Assembly (NCBI GenBank): GCA_940746715.1
Contig: CALNWN010000001.1
Span: forward strand, 682,001 to 746,000
DNA: 64,000 nt
Source of the DNA: an uncultured Paraburkholderia sp.
GTDB lineage: Bacteria; Pseudomonadota; Gammaproteobacteria; Burkholderiales; Burkholderiaceae
Reading direction: 5' to 3'
Shown here: positions 9,259 through 19,888 of the stretch, piece by piece
Numbering within the stretch: position 1 is the first letter of the stretch
Layout: each line of letters opens with the position of its first letter
The notes under the pieces: model-generated
The model's database searches: none
Told to the model about the DNA's origin: nothing
The model's input: only the letters and a program-made list of their open reading frames with translations
Program-made: the position numbers and the translations under genes

Positions 9259-11547
9259 TCATTGGCTGCGCGCGGCGAGATCCACGTCGAGCGCACCGTC
9301 GGTGCCCATTCGCACGGTCCCTTTCGCAACGTCCCGGCGATAACCGTATAGATCGAACTTCATCGCGCCGGGATTCGAGCTGTCCTGAATGAAGGTTCGC
9401 GCGTTGGTGACGAGGGAGTTGAACATCTTGACGTCGCCGGACTCGATCCATACATAGCTCTTTGCAGTGTTCACCGGCGGCTTAGCGACCGGCATGCCTG
9501 TGTCGGGTTTGAATTTGAGCACGAGACCCTCGTCGGTCACCGTCGCCCTAGCAAGCCGCCCTTGCAAAACAGGCGGCGGAAATACGGTGTACTGATCGAA
9601 AGAAGAGTTCGTTGCCTTGCAAGACCACGCCCTTGCGCGCGAAGGGAGTCAACGAGGCGAGCGGAATGTCGAGCGCGCGCAGCAGTCCGGCCTGCGGCAC
9701 GCCCAGCACTTTCACGGATGTCGGCTCATAGACGAGATGCCGCTCGTCTCGCGCGACAAGGGTGCCGCTCATCGTCGTCGACAGCCAGATGCCCGGAAAG
9801 TGATTCCACAGTTTGATGCCGCCCGTGACTTCGAGCTTGCCGTCCATGGGCTTCAATTGGAGGTCGTTGAGCGACCGCGGCTCGTAATCGAGCAGATAGT
9901 CGTTGAACAGCGCAGCCATGGCTAGCCACGGCTCGACCACCTCTCCGCCGATAATGCGGATGTCGTACTGCGCGGGATCGTCGAGATCGACCGATTGGCC
10001 CGCTGTCTTCGGGATCATTTGCGCGTCGAGTGAGCGCACATGAAAGCCGATGCGCCCGGCCACGTAGAAGTCGACGTTCTCGACGTGAATGAGCGGAGCC
10101 GGCCCGAACGAATGACGCTCGTCGCGGGGTGCAGGGGTTCGAGACCCCTCCCCCTTCGTCGCACGGGAAAACGCCGCGCGCAGGCTGACAGGCATCGCGC
10201 GCGCCGCCGACGCGGCTTGCAGACTCTGCGGCACGCGTTGCCACACGAGCCGCGCCTCGGCAAGCGCCGCCTGCTGTGCGCGAATGAAGCTGTCGTTAAA
10301 ACGCGCACTCGGGCTGCCCACTTGCAGCGGCGGTTGTTTCGCCGCGCTCGCGAGCGTCGCGTAGGAAGGCAGGTGCACGTCGAGCGCGCCGGCTTCGTCG
10401 AATGTGAAATAGCCGGCGGCCATCTGCTCGCGATAGTGATACAGATCGAGCACGAAAGGCGCGCTCGCGTCGAGCGGCGTCAACGCCATGTCGATATTCA
10501 TCGGCATCGAGCGCATGAATTTCACGTCGCCGCCTTGCACCAGCATGCCGCGCGCGGGCATGGTCCCGGGCCAGTCGATGTGCTGCAGCGTGCCGTCGTC
10601 GAGCGTGAAGCGCACGCCCGCCGCACTCGTGGCGATGTTCGCGATTCGCATGCGCAGCGCAGGCGGCGGCGTCAGCTTCGCGACCTGCATCACGACGTCG
10701 TCGCCGTCAAGCCGCGCAATCGGCGTATCCACTTTCAGCAGATCGGCCATCTTCACGTGCGCGGCCCGCATCAACCTGTCGGCGGCAACGCCCGCGACCT
10801 CGATGTGATCGGCATGGAACACGAGTTCGTCGGCGCCGCGCATCGCGAGCGATCCGGCGAGCGCGATCGGCACCCATGAGCCGCGATGCATCTCGCCGGT
10901 GATGCGCAAGCTGCCGCCGTCCTGCGGCACGACGCGCATATTGCGCAGCGGCGAGCCCTGATACTGGAACAGATGCGGTTGAAAATCGTCGTGAGCTTCG
11001 CGCTGTCGAGCGTCACGTCGCCGCGATGGACGTCGATGGTCACGCTCGTCGGGTCGTCGAAGACGATCGGCTCGCCGGCATGCGCGGGCACGAGCGTCGC
11101 CGCCATGTCGTGAATCATGAAGCCGATGTCGCCGGTCACGCGAAAGTCGACGTCGCGCGCGAACATCAGCGAGCCGTCGATGCCCGAGTCGCGCAGCGTC
11201 AGCGCACGGCTGCGCTTCGTGCTCATGCCGCTCGCCGACGGCACGCGTGCCGCGATGCTTTGTTCGAAGGCAAGCTGTCTGGCTTTCGCAGCTTCGATCG
11301 CGGGGCGTGGCGATGAGGCGGACTGTGCGTCGGAGGCGCTTGCAGTCAGTGCGTCCGCGGAAGTCGCCGCTTTTGAAGCCGGGCTCGCCGTCGAACTCGC
11401 CACCGAACTCGCATCGGCGCACGCCGACATGCAAAGCGCCGCGGCGAGCAGCACGGTACCCGCGCCGAGCGGCATGCGCCATCCACGCCCGGGTGCCATG
11501 CATGGCTCGCAAGCAGGCGTGCCGTCGAAAGCACCGGTCTCTTTCAT
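9259..11547 (-). pseudogene. Predicted lipoprotein of unknown family with two similar modules, frameshifted
   Basis: I do not recognise the family. ATG 11547 has a strong GGGAGGAGA site. An N-terminal hydrophobic stretch ends in a lipobox-like LCMSAC, followed by a Ser/Ala-rich linker. Two homologous modules follow: one begins RDVDFRVTGDIGFMIHDM and the other ENVDFYVAGRIGFHVRSL. Each continues with an Asp-rich segment (VFDDPTSVTID; DLDDPAQYDI), then SLAMRGADELVFHADHIEV in the first and SGTLVARDERHLVYEPTSV in the second, and RMRIANI or VTDEGLVLKF. The frame breaks near 10977 (one base lost) and near 9600 (one base gained); repair gives about 760 residues. The modules may be lipid- or envelope-interacting, but that is a guess. 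Convergent with iolB. Confidence 0.7.
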
Positions 11548-11806
11548 GATGTCTCCTCCCTGAACCCGCGACGGGTGTCACCGCGCGTCTTCGGATGATT
11601 GTCTTTATTTGTCCGCGCTGCCGACAAGATTTCTGGAGGACGCTCACCAAACGATCAAGCGTTTGAATCGCGGTGCCGAGTCGCCGCGAAGCCGCGTGCG
11701 CTGGCCGCAGGCAGGGTGCCGGCGACGAAGATTCAAACGCTAATTGCCGCGCCGTTTTCCAGCGAGACGCCGGACCGGCGAGCGAAGAAACCGCTGGCGG
11801 TCCGGT

Positions 11807-12520
11807 TTAACCCACGCCGAGCCATTCGCGCATCACGTCGGTGCGCTGCAAGAACTGGTCGAGTTCGCCTTCGAAGACGATTTCGCCGTGCCCCATCACC
11901 GCGACGCGGCTCGCAATGTCCCGCGCAATGACGAGGCGCTGCTCGATCAGGAGCATCGCCAAGCCGCGCTCGCGCAGCACACGCAGACACTGCGCGACCT
12001 GCTGCATGACGAGGCTCGCGAGGCCTTCGCCGGGTTCGTCGATCCACCAGCAGATCGGGATCGCGAAGCAGCGCCCGCGCGAGCATCTGCTGTTCGCCGC
12101 CCGACAGCGCGCCCGCCTGCGTGCGCATGCGCTCGCGCAGCACGGGAAAGAGCGTGTATGCGTCGTCGAGCGAAAAGCGCGGCGTGCTAGCGCGACTGCC
12201 ATGGCCGGGCGCGATGCCGAGTTGCAGATTCTCGCCGACGCTCAACGTGGGAAACACATCGCGATGCTCCGGCACGTAGCCGATGCCGAGCCGCGCGATT
12301 TCAAAGGTCCGCAGCCCCGCCAGCGAGCGGCCCGCGAAGCGTAATTCGCCGTCGCATTGCACGAGGCCCATGATTGCGCGCGCGAGCGTGGAGCGGCCCG
12401 AACCGTTGCGACCGACGAGCGCCAGCACTTCGCCCGCGTGGATCCGCAGGCTCACGCCGTGCAATGCCTGGCTCGGGCCATACATGCGTCGAGTCCGCGA
12501 ATGTCGAGCAACGGCGTCAT
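11807..12520 (-). pseudogene. livF: Branched-chain amino acid-type ABC transporter ATPase, frameshifted twice
   Basis: LivF-like ATPase of about 237 codons. The start at 12520 reads MTPLLDIRGLDAC, then loses a base near 12482 before GPSQALHGVSLRI. Walker A (GRNGSGRSTLARAI; the family normally has GxGKST, so Lys is replaced by Arg), GYVPEHRDVFPTLSVGENL and ALSGGEQQMLARAL share one frame. An extra base near 12044 shifts Walker B, and the end (EPGEGLASLVMQQVA to REWLGVG) is in a third frame. The partner genes (livG, permeases, binding protein) are absent. The Arg in Walker A may be a further defect. The symbol is by family resemblance; urea or amide transporters use similar ATPases. Confidence 0.82.
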
Positions 12521-12641
12521 GCGCCGGCAACTTGGCGCGCCACGTGACCCTGGTGAATGTTGCTTCAAGCTCAGGCCTGTTTTATGTTGCAGCCAGCCGG
12601 CCATTGTCGGCCGGCCCCCAGGCCCCCTGCCTGGCAGCAGT
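12521..12641. other. Junction zone between livF remnant and alaS, with hairpins
   Basis: Directly before the livF start the minus strand reads a short frame (VARQVAGA then TGA overlapping the ATG), which could be the last codons of a lost livG. Closer to alaS lie two GC-rich hairpins, GCCGGCC/GGCCGGC (about 12595-12616) and CCAGGC/GCCTGG (about 12618-12634). They may terminate alaS, but neither has a proper T run. Confidence 0.35.
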
Positions 12642-15266
12642 TTAAAGCTGCGCTTCGACCCAGCCCTTCACGCCGGCAAGCGCTGCCGGCAGATTTGCCG
12701 GCTCCGTGCCACCGGCTTGAGCCATGTCCGGCCGGCCGCCGCCCTTGCCGCCTACCTGCTGGGCCACGAAGTTGACGAGCTCGCCGGCCTTGACCTTCTT
12801 GCTCGCGTCCGCCGTCACGCCGGCAATCAGGCTGACCTTGCCGCCTTCGACGGAAGCCAGCACGATCGCCGCGCTCTTCAGCTTGTCCTTGAGCTTGTCC
12901 ACCGTTTCACGCAGCGTCTTCACGTCCGCGCCTTCCAGCGTGGCGGCGAGAACCTGCACGCCGCCGACTTCGATTGCCTGGCCGGCCAGTTCGTCGCCCT
13001 GGCTCGACGCCATTTTCGACTTGAGCGCGCTCAATTCTTTTTCCAGCTGCTTCACCTGGTCCTGGACCTGGGTGATGCGTTGCGTGAGCTCGGACGGCTG
13101 CGCCTTCAGCACCGACGCCGCGGCGTTGATGCGCGCGTCGAGATCCTGCACGAAGCGCACCGCGTTATCGCCGGTGATGGCTTCCACGCGACGAATACCC
13201 GCCGCCACGCCGCCTTCCATCACGATCTTGAAAAGGCCAATGTCGCCGGTGCGATGCACGTGCGTGCCGCCGCACAGTTCGCGCGAAAAGCCAAGGTCGA
13301 GCACGCGGACTTCGTCGTCGTACTTTTCGCCGAACAGCGCCATCGCGCCACCCTTCACCGCTTCGTCGAACGGCATGACGCGCACGATGCCCGGCGCATT
13401 CGCCAGCACTTCGGCATTGACGATTTCCTCGACGCGGCGAATCTGTTCGTCCGTCATGGGCGCGTTATGCGCGAAGTCGAAACGCGTCTTGTCCGGATCG
13501 ACGAGCGAGCCCTTTTGCTGCACGTGCGAACCGAGCACTTCGCGCAGCGCCTTGTGCATCAGGTGCGTGGCCGAATGGTTGCGAGTCGTGCGCGCGCGGC
13601 GCACCGCGTCGATCTCAGCCTTCACCACCTCGCCCACTTTCAGGGTGCCCTGCTCCAGCGTGCCGTGATGACCCACCACGTCGGCCTGAACTTTCAGCGT
13701 GTCGGCCACCGCAAAGCGCACGCTCGCGTTGGCGAGCAGGCCCTGGTCGCCAACCTGCCCGCCCGACTCGGCGTAGAACGGCGTGTGGTCGAGCACCACC
13801 ACAGCCTGCTGACCCTGTGCGACTTCCTGCACCGACGCGCCGTCCACATACAGTGCGACGACCTTCGCGTCGTCGAAGACGATTTCCTCGTAGCCGTGGA
13901 ACGTGGTCTTCGCGCCTGAATACTCGAGGCCTTGCGCCATCTTGAACTTGCCGGCCGCGCGGGCCTGCTCGCGCTGACGCGCCATGGCTTCGTCGAACGC
14001 GGCTTCGTCGACCGTCACCTGGCGCTCGCGGCACACGTCCGCCGTCAGGTCGAGCGGGAAACCGTACGTGTCGTGCAGCTTGAATGCGAGTTCGCCGTCG
14101 AGCGTCTTGCCGCCCTTCTTTTCGAGCTCGGCCAGCGCGTTTTCGAGAATCGACATGCCGTGCTCGATGGTCTCGAAGAAGCGCTCTTCTTCCTGACGCA
14201 GCACGTCGGTCACGCGCTGCTGCGCGTCTTTCAGTTCCGGATAGGCTCCGCCCATCTGCTCGACGAGGTCGGCCACCATGCGATGGAAGAACGAGCCCTT
14301 CTTGCCCAGCTTGTAACCATGGCGGATAGCGCGGCGCACGATACGGCGCAGCACGTAACCGCGGCCTTCGTTGCCGGGAATCACGCCGTCGACGATCAGG
14401 AACGAGCACGCGCGGATGTGGTCGGCAATCACCTTCAGCGAATTGTTCGTGAGGTCGCTCACGCCCGTTTCGCGCGCCGCAGCCTTGATGAGCGCCTGGA
14501 ACAGGTCGATCTCATAGTTGCTGTGCACGTGCTGCAGCACGGCTGCAATACGCTCGAGACCCATGCCGGTGTCAACGCACTGCTTGGGCAGCGGCGTCAT
14601 GTTGCCTTGCGCGTCGCGGTTGAACTGCATGAACACGAGATTCCAGATCTCGATGTAGCGGTCGCCGTCTTCCTCAGGCGATCCCGGCGGGCCGCCCCAC
14701 ACTTCCGGGCCGTGGTCGTAGAAGATTTCCGAGCAGGGGCCGCACGGGCCGGTGTCGGCCATTTGCCAGAAATTGTCCGACGCGTAGCGCGCGCCTTTGT
14801 TGTCGCCGATGCGGATGATGCGCTCCACCGGCACGCCGACTTCCTTCGCCCAGATGTCGTGCGCTTCGTCGTCTTCCTGATAGACGGTCACCCACAGCTT
14901 TTCCTTCGGCAACTGGTAGACGCCTGTCAGCAACTCCCACGCATAGTGGATGGCGTCACGCTTGAAGTAGTCGCCGAACGAGAAATTGCCCAGCATTTCG
15001 AAGAACGTGTGATGACGCGCGGTGTAGCCGACGTTTTCCAGGTCGTTGTGCTTGCCGCCTGCGCGCACGCTGCGCTGCGCGGTCGTGGCGCGCGAATACG
15101 GACGCGATTCCGCGCCGAGGAACACATCTTTGAACTGCACCATTCCCGAATTGGTGAAGAGCAGTGTCGGGTCGTTGCCGGGCACAAGGCTCGACGAGCG
15201 AACGATCGTATGGCCCTTCGATTCGAAGAACTTGAGGAATTTCTCGCGGATTTCGGCGGCTTTCAT
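12642..15266 (-). CDS. alaS: Alanyl-tRNA synthetase
   Basis: Class II synthetase that charges tRNA-Ala and edits Ser/Gly mischarges. The 874-residue protein is full length and undamaged. In order it has the catalytic core ([35 protein letters not shown]), the tRNA-recognition helices, the editing domain with zinc-binding HSATHLMH and [13 protein letters not shown], and the C-terminal coiled coil and C-Ala domain ([15 protein letters not shown]). The start at 15266 gives the canonical [10 protein letters not shown]; a longer frame reaching 15491 is an untranslated upstream extension. The ribosome site is weak. This intact 2.6-kb gene sits between pseudogenes, a useful internal control for sequence quality. 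Confidence 0.97.
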   Translation of the reverse strand: MKAAEIREKFLKFFESKGHTIVRSSSLVPGNDPTLLFTNSGMVQFKDVFLGAESRPYSRATTAQRSVRAGGKHNDLENVGYTARHHTFFEMLGNFSFGDYFKRDAIHYAWELLTGVYQLPKEKLWVTVYQEDDEAHDIWAKEVGVPVERIIRIGDNKGARYASDNFWQMADTGPCGPCSEIFYDHGPEVWGGPPGSPEEDGDRYIEIWNLVFMQFNRDAQGNMTPLPKQCVDTGMGLERIAAVLQHVHSNYEIDLFQALIKAAARETGVSDLTNNSLKVIADHIRACSFLIVDGVIPGNEGRGYVLRRIVRRAIRHGYKLGKKGSFFHRMVADLVEQMGGAYPELKDAQQRVTDVLRQEEERFFETIEHGMSILENALAELEKKGGKTLDGELAFKLHDTYGFPLDLTADVCRERQVTVDEAAFDEAMARQREQARAAGKFKMAQGLEYSGAKTTFHGYEEIVFDDAKVVALYVDGASVQEVAQGQQAVVVLDHTPFYAESGGQVGDQGLLANASVRFAVADTLKVQADVVGHHGTLEQGTLKVGEVVKAEIDAVRRARTTRNHSATHLMHKALREVLGSHVQQKGSLVDPDKTRFDFAHNAPMTDEQIRRVEEIVNAEVLANAPGIVRVMPFDEAVKGGAMALFGEKYDDEVRVLDLGFSRELCGGTHVHRTGDIGLFKIVMEGGVAAGIRRVEAITGDNAVRFVQDLDARINAAASVLKAQPSELTQRITQVQDQVKQLEKELSALKSKMASSQGDELAGQAIEVGGVQVLAATLEGADVKTLRETVDKLKDKLKSAAIVLASVEGGKVSLIAGVTADASKKVKAGELVNFVAQQVGGKGGGRPDMAQAGGTEPANLPAALAGVKGWVEAQL

Positions 15267-15351
15267 GGCGTGCGGGGGACGGTCCTGACTATTCCTCACT
15301 TTTACCGGCGGCATCGTGAGATGCGCCAACTGTTTGTTTCTTAAACGACTG

Positions 15352-15357
15352 ATTATA
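15352..15357 (-). promoter_or_regulatory. Candidate -10 box of the alaS promoter
   Basis: A perfect TATAAT on the minus strand lies 86 bases before the alaS start codon. No good -35 box is seen at 16-18 bases. The rest of the 15267-15642 gap shows no gene; it holds an 8-bp hairpin (ACGACACC/GGTGTCGT near 15442-15468) without a T tract. Confidence 0.4.
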
Positions 15358-15642
15358 CGGGATCGGCGCCCTTGCGCGGCGCCGCCGCGGGCTCGTTGGC
15401 CATTCGGCCAGGTCGGGCCGGGCAATTTTGCCGGGCTGATTGACGACACCCGCCCTCGCCGGTGTCGTGCGCCGATCCGGCTGTCGTGCATACCGCGGTT
15501 CTTCCGGCACGCCGCCGTGCAGTCGCGCCTGATTCGTCTTATGACGTTCGGCCGACTGCGCCGGCCGGCGCGAATCGCTTAAGATGGCCCACATCCGCGG
15601 CGCCTCGCGCGCCGACCGCTTACATGGGAGACACGTACAGAT

Positions 15643-16862
15643 ATGGGCGCTCTTAGTCATATCCGCGTACTGGACCTCACGCGCGTGCTCGCCGGCCCCT
15701 GGTGCGCGCAGACGCTTGCCGATTTCAGCGCAGACGTCATCAAGATTGAACGCCCGGAGGTGGGCGACGACACGCGCCACTGGGGCCCTCCGTACCTCAG
15801 GACGCCGGAAGGCGTGGACACGCGCGAGGCGGCCTACTACCTCGCGGCGAACCGCAACAAGCGCTCGGTGACCGTGGACATCGCCTCGCCCGAAGGTCAG
15901 CGGATCATTCGCGAACTGGCCGCGCAAAGCGACGTGGTGCTCGAGAACTACAAGGTCGGTCAGCTGAAGAAGTACGGCCTCGACTACGCGTCGCTGAAAG
16001 AGGTGAAGCCCGATCTGATCTACTGTTCGGTGACGGGTTCGGGCAGACGGGACCGTATACGCAGCGTGCGGGCTACGACTTCATCGTGCAGGGCATCGGC
16101 GGCTTCATGAGCATTACCGGCGAGCGCGACGGCCAGCCGGGCGGCGGCCCGCAAAAGGCCGGCGTGGCGATTGCGGACCTGATGACCGGCATGTATTCGA
16201 CCATCGCGGTGCTCACCGCGCTCACGCACCGCGACCGCACGGGCGAGGGTCAATATATCGACATGGCGCTGCTCGACGTGCAGGTCGCGATGCTCGCCAA
16301 CATGAACTCGAACTACCTCGCAAGCGGTCAGCCGCCGGTGCGCTGGGGCAATGCGCATCCGAACATCGTGCCCTACCAGACGTTCCAGACGAGCGACGGC
16401 TGGACCATCGTCGCGGTCGGCAACGACGGGCAGTTCCGCAAGTTCGTCGAGGTCGGCCAACGCCCGGAACTCGCCGACGACGCGCGTTTCGCGACCAATC
16501 CCGCACGTGTGCGTCACCGTGACGTGCTTGTGCCGATTCTCGCGGAGATGGTCCGCCTGCAGGGCAAGCAGCAATGGATCGCGGCGCTGGAAGCCGCAGG
16601 CGTGCCGTGCGGGCCGATCAACGATCTCGCGGAAGTGTTCGAAAACGAGCAGGTGGTGGCGCGCCGCATGCAGGTGGATCTGCCGCACCCGTCAGGCGGC
16701 ACCGTCAAGCTGGTGCGCAACCCGATCAATATGACGGGCACGCCGCCGCAGGCGCTAACGCATCCGCCAATGCTCGGTGAACACACGGAAAGCGTGCTGC
16801 GCGAGATGCTCAGTTACGACGACGAACGGATCGCGGCATTGCGCGCGCAGGCGGTGATTTGA
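15643..16862 (+). pseudogene. CaiB/BaiF-family CoA-transferase, frameshifted
   Basis: Type III CoA-transferase that would move CoA between acyl carboxylates (substrate not predictable). The N-terminal frame has VLDLTRVLAGPWCAQTLADF, SADVIKIERPEVGDDTRHWG and the conserved VVLENYKVGQLKKYGLDY with the catalytic-region residues. After IYCSVTG one T is missing near 16038 (GFGQTGPY expected). The protein resumes in another frame with GYDFIVQGIGGFMSITGE, EGQYIDMALLD and GWTIVAVGNDGQFRKF to the stop at 16862. Repair gives about 406 residues, the normal size. A single indel, so recent inactivation or an assembly error are both possible. Confidence 0.87.
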
Positions 16863-16898
16863 GGCTGCACTGGCGTTGGCGTGGCGGCGAGCCGCAAG

Positions 16899-17579
16899 TC
16901 ACAGGGAAGCACTGTGACTCTCTGGGCTCTTCGGCTCTCCCTGCTCTCTCGGCGCACGGCGGCTCACCGCAACTCGCGGGCCCATGACGCAATAACAGTT
17001 CGCTGGCGTGCGCCTGCCGCTGGCCGGGTTGCCGAGCGAGGCGAGCCATCCGCGCGCCTCGTCCCAGTCGCCGAGTCCGCTGTCCGCATTGATGTGTCCG
17101 CGCGCGCCCACGTCGACCCAGCGGCTGCCCCATGCGTTTGCGCACGATTGCGAGAACGGCACGCCGCCGTAGGGATCGTCGGCGCTGGAAACGACGATGC
17201 TCGCAAACGGCAAGCACGCGAGCGGCAGCGGCGCGAAGCCGCTGGCATCCTGCGGAAAATGCGGCCCCGCCGGGTCGGGCAGGGCCACCAGCAGCGCGCC
17301 GGCGACCTTGGCGAGTTGCGCGGCGCTCGCGTACTGTGCGGCCCAGAAGGCGGTCGTCAGGCAGCCCAGGCTGTGGGCCGCCAAGAGGACCGGCGCGTCG
17401 GCGGCGGCCACGGCGGTGTCAAGCGCGCGGCACCATGCGTCGCGCACGGGATGATCCCAGTCGGGCATCTGCACGCGGGTGAATGACGGATCGAGCGCCT
17501 CCCAACGAGTCTGCCAATGGCCGGCGCCCGAGTTCTGGTAACCCGGCAGCACCAGTACGAGTGGTGTTCGTGCATTCAT
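16899..17579 (-). CDS. RBBP9/YdeN-family alpha/beta hydrolase
   Basis: A small serine-hydrolase-fold protein of the RBBP9/YdeN group, usually around 190 residues, of unknown substrate. The start MNARTPLVLVLPGYQNSG and the following HWQTRWE are characteristic. The nucleophile elbow is AAHSLGC (Ser), an Asp follows in SSADDPYGG, and the catalytic His is in GARGHINADSGLGDW. The core is intact. The C-terminal 30 or so residues after WLASLG look low in complexity and longer than usual, so a tail frameshift or a lost original stop is possible. Convergent with the CoA-transferase remnant, 36 bases apart. Confidence 0.72.
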   Translation of the reverse strand: MNARTPLVLVLPGYQNSGAGHWQTRWEALDPSFTRVQMPDWDHPVRDAWCRALDTAVAAADAPVLLAAHSLGCLTTAFWAAQYASAAQLAKVAGALLVALPDPAGPHFPQDASGFAPLPLACLPFASIVVSSADDPYGGVPFSQSCANAWGSRWVDVGARGHINADSGLGDWDEARGWLASLGNPASGRRTPANCYCVMGPRVAVSRRAPREQGEPKSPESHSASL

Positions 17580-17709
17580 GATGTTCCCCGTAGTGTTGTT
17601 TTTAGCGTTGCTGTTGCGAAGAGTTGAATTGCGCAGAAACAGGTCGCGAGACCGCCAGGACCGCCACGGCGGTGACTACCGTCTTGACCGGCTGCCGTTT
17701 CGTGCGTGA

Positions 17710-19472
17710 TCAAGGTATCACGCGAGACACGCCGATGCCGCGTGGATCGGAAGCCGGCTCGGGCGTGGTGCCGTCGATGCGGATCATCTGCACGTCGCCG
17801 TCGAACGACTGTCCTTCCAGCGCGTAGCCCATCGCTTGCAACTGCGCGGCGAGTTCGCCGCCAATCGGACGATACGGCTCAAAGTAGATCGTCTTTTGCG
17901 GCAGCAACTGATGGTGAAAGCGCATCGCCGCGAGCGCGTCGGCGGGCGTCATGTTGAAGTCGTAAAGGTCGGTCATGACCTGGAAGATCGAGGTCAGAAT
18001 GCGCGAGCCGCCCGGCGGGCCGATCACGAGCGACACTTTGTTGTCCTTCAGGACGATGGTCGGCGTCATCGACGAAAGCGGACGGCGGCCCGGCAACACG
18101 CTGTTGAGATCGGCACCGCTCGCGCCGCTCCCGCCGACCGCGTACACGGCGGCGGGCTTCGTGACGAAGTCGTCCATCGCGTCGTTGAGCAGAAAGTCCG
18201 CGCCGTCGACCACGACGCCCGAGCCGAATTCGCCGTCGAGCGTCGTGGTGTTCGACACCGCGTTGCCCCATTTGTCGACCACCGAGAAATGCGTCGTCTG
18301 CGCCTTTTCTGGCGCCGCCTCGCCCAAGCCCGGCTTGACCGGCGCCGCGCCCGGCAGTTCGTAGGCTTTGACGTCGTCGGCGCGTTGTGCGAGGTACGCG
18401 TCGTCGAGCAGCTTGTCGACAGGCAATGTATGCGAGTCCGGGTCGCCCAGGTACTGCTGGCGGTCAGCGAACACGCGGTCTTCGATTTGCGCGATCAGAT
18501 GAATGTACTGCGCCGAATTCAGCTCGAGCCCGTCGAAAGCCTGCTTCAGATCGGCTTTCATTTTCAGCATCTGTATCAATCCCACGCCGCTCGAACCGGG
18601 CGGCGGCGCGCTCAGCACCTAGTAGCCGTTCCAGTTCGCCGACAACGGCTGACGCCAGACAGCCCTGTACTGCAGCAGATCGGCCTTCGTGACGAGACCA
18701 TGGCCCCGTACATCTGCTGTGCGATCAGATCCGCGGTGCGCCCCTCGTAGAACTCACGGCCGCCGTCGCTCGCAATACGCGCGAGAGTTTGCGCGAGCTC
18801 GGGCTGGCGGTACGTGGCACCGGCCTTGAGGCTCGCGAAATAAGCATCGAAATTGGTCTTGCCGGCAAACGTCTTCGCCGTGGCGTCGCGCCGCTGCTGC
18901 AGCCGCGGGTCGACCTGAAAGCCCTCCGTGGCGTAACGGATCGCGGGCGCGAGCACCTGTTTCCACTTCAGCTTGCCGAAACGCTGCTGCGCCTGCCACA
19001 TGCCGTCGACGGTGCCCGGCACAGCGACCGCGCGATGGCCGACCGCGCTCATGCCCGGCACGACGTTGCCCTTGTCGTCGAGATACATGTCGCGGGTCGC
19101 CTGTTGCGGCGCGCGCTCGCGATAGTCGAGGAAATACGGCTTGCCGTCGCCGAACAGTGTCATGAATCCGCCGCCCAGATTGCCCGCGTCGGGGCAGGTC
19201 ACGGCGAGCGTAAAGGCGATGGCCACGGCCGCATCGACCGCGTTGCCGCCCGCAGCGAAGATCTGCTGGGCGGCGTCGGCGCTGTAGCGGTCCGGCGTCG
19301 CGACTGCGGATGCAGCGAATACGGCCTTGGGCGGCGCGGTTTTCGCAAGCGCCGGGGCAGGCGCGAGCACGCCGACGGTGAAAGTCGCGCACATCGCGGC
19401 GAGCGCGACGCGTCGGGCGAAAGAGGTGAAGACATCGGGCGCGCGAGGCGCGTCGTGCGTCGGCATTGACAT
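17710..19472 (-). pseudogene. ggt: Gamma-glutamyltransferase, frameshifted and with a nonsense codon
   Basis: Periplasmic GGT would cleave glutathione and other gamma-glutamyl compounds. From ATG 19472 (GGAG upstream) there is a signal peptide, then AAQQIFAAGGNAVDAAVAIAF and GNLGGGFMTLF. The frame is lost near 18702, and an in-frame TAG at 18619-18621 stands where Gln is expected in the resumed frame. The small-subunit part follows, with TTHFSVVDKWGNAVSNTTT (nucleophile Thr at its start) and PPGGSRILTSI, to the stop at 17710. Two lesions of different type (indel plus C-to-T nonsense) make true decay likely. Repaired length is about 588 residues. Confidence 0.9.
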
Positions 19473-19888
19473 TCGAAAACTCCGGCACTGAGGGAGACTG
19501 GCGGTAAACCGAGGGCAAACCGAGGCGCCATGTTAGCGTCCGCGCAATTGCGACGGCTCACAGAGGCGCCGTCGACGGCGGGCAAATTCCGAGGGCAACC
19601 ACCGCGAGAACTGCCGCGAAACACCCAGCAACAACCCAACCGCCACCCACGCCGCACGCATCCTAAGTCGCCTGGCCGCGCCGGAACAAACCGATTTACC
19701 TCCTGTTACAGTACCCATTCGCGCGCTGCCGCGTGCCCGCCGCGCCCCACGTCGGCCCCAAAACCACCACCCGAGCCGCTCGAGCGTCGGCTGCACGCCG
19801 CACTCGCCTGCTGCATCCAGCCTCGTCAGGTAGAATTACTGGATAAGTGGGCGCACTGCGCGCCCCCGACAGACTTTCACCATCTCGC
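19473..19888. other. Intergenic region between ggt remnant and glnS
   Basis: No convincing gene is seen. A TAGAAT hexamer at 19831-19836 could be the -10 box of glnS, 53 bases before its start, but no matching -35 is evident. The rest is GC-rich and may be eroded coding sequence I cannot identify. Confidence 0.35.

Noticed and set aside
10130..10170. tRNA-like segment (GGGGTTCGAGACCCCT) within the two-module lipoprotein gene
   Set aside because: It resembles a T-arm by chance; no acceptor, D or anticodon arms can be folded around it, and the protein frame passes through it normally.
13932..15344. Long plus-strand open frames opposite alaS
   Set aside because: alaS is complete on the minus strand; the opposite frames have no recognisable protein features or ribosome sites.
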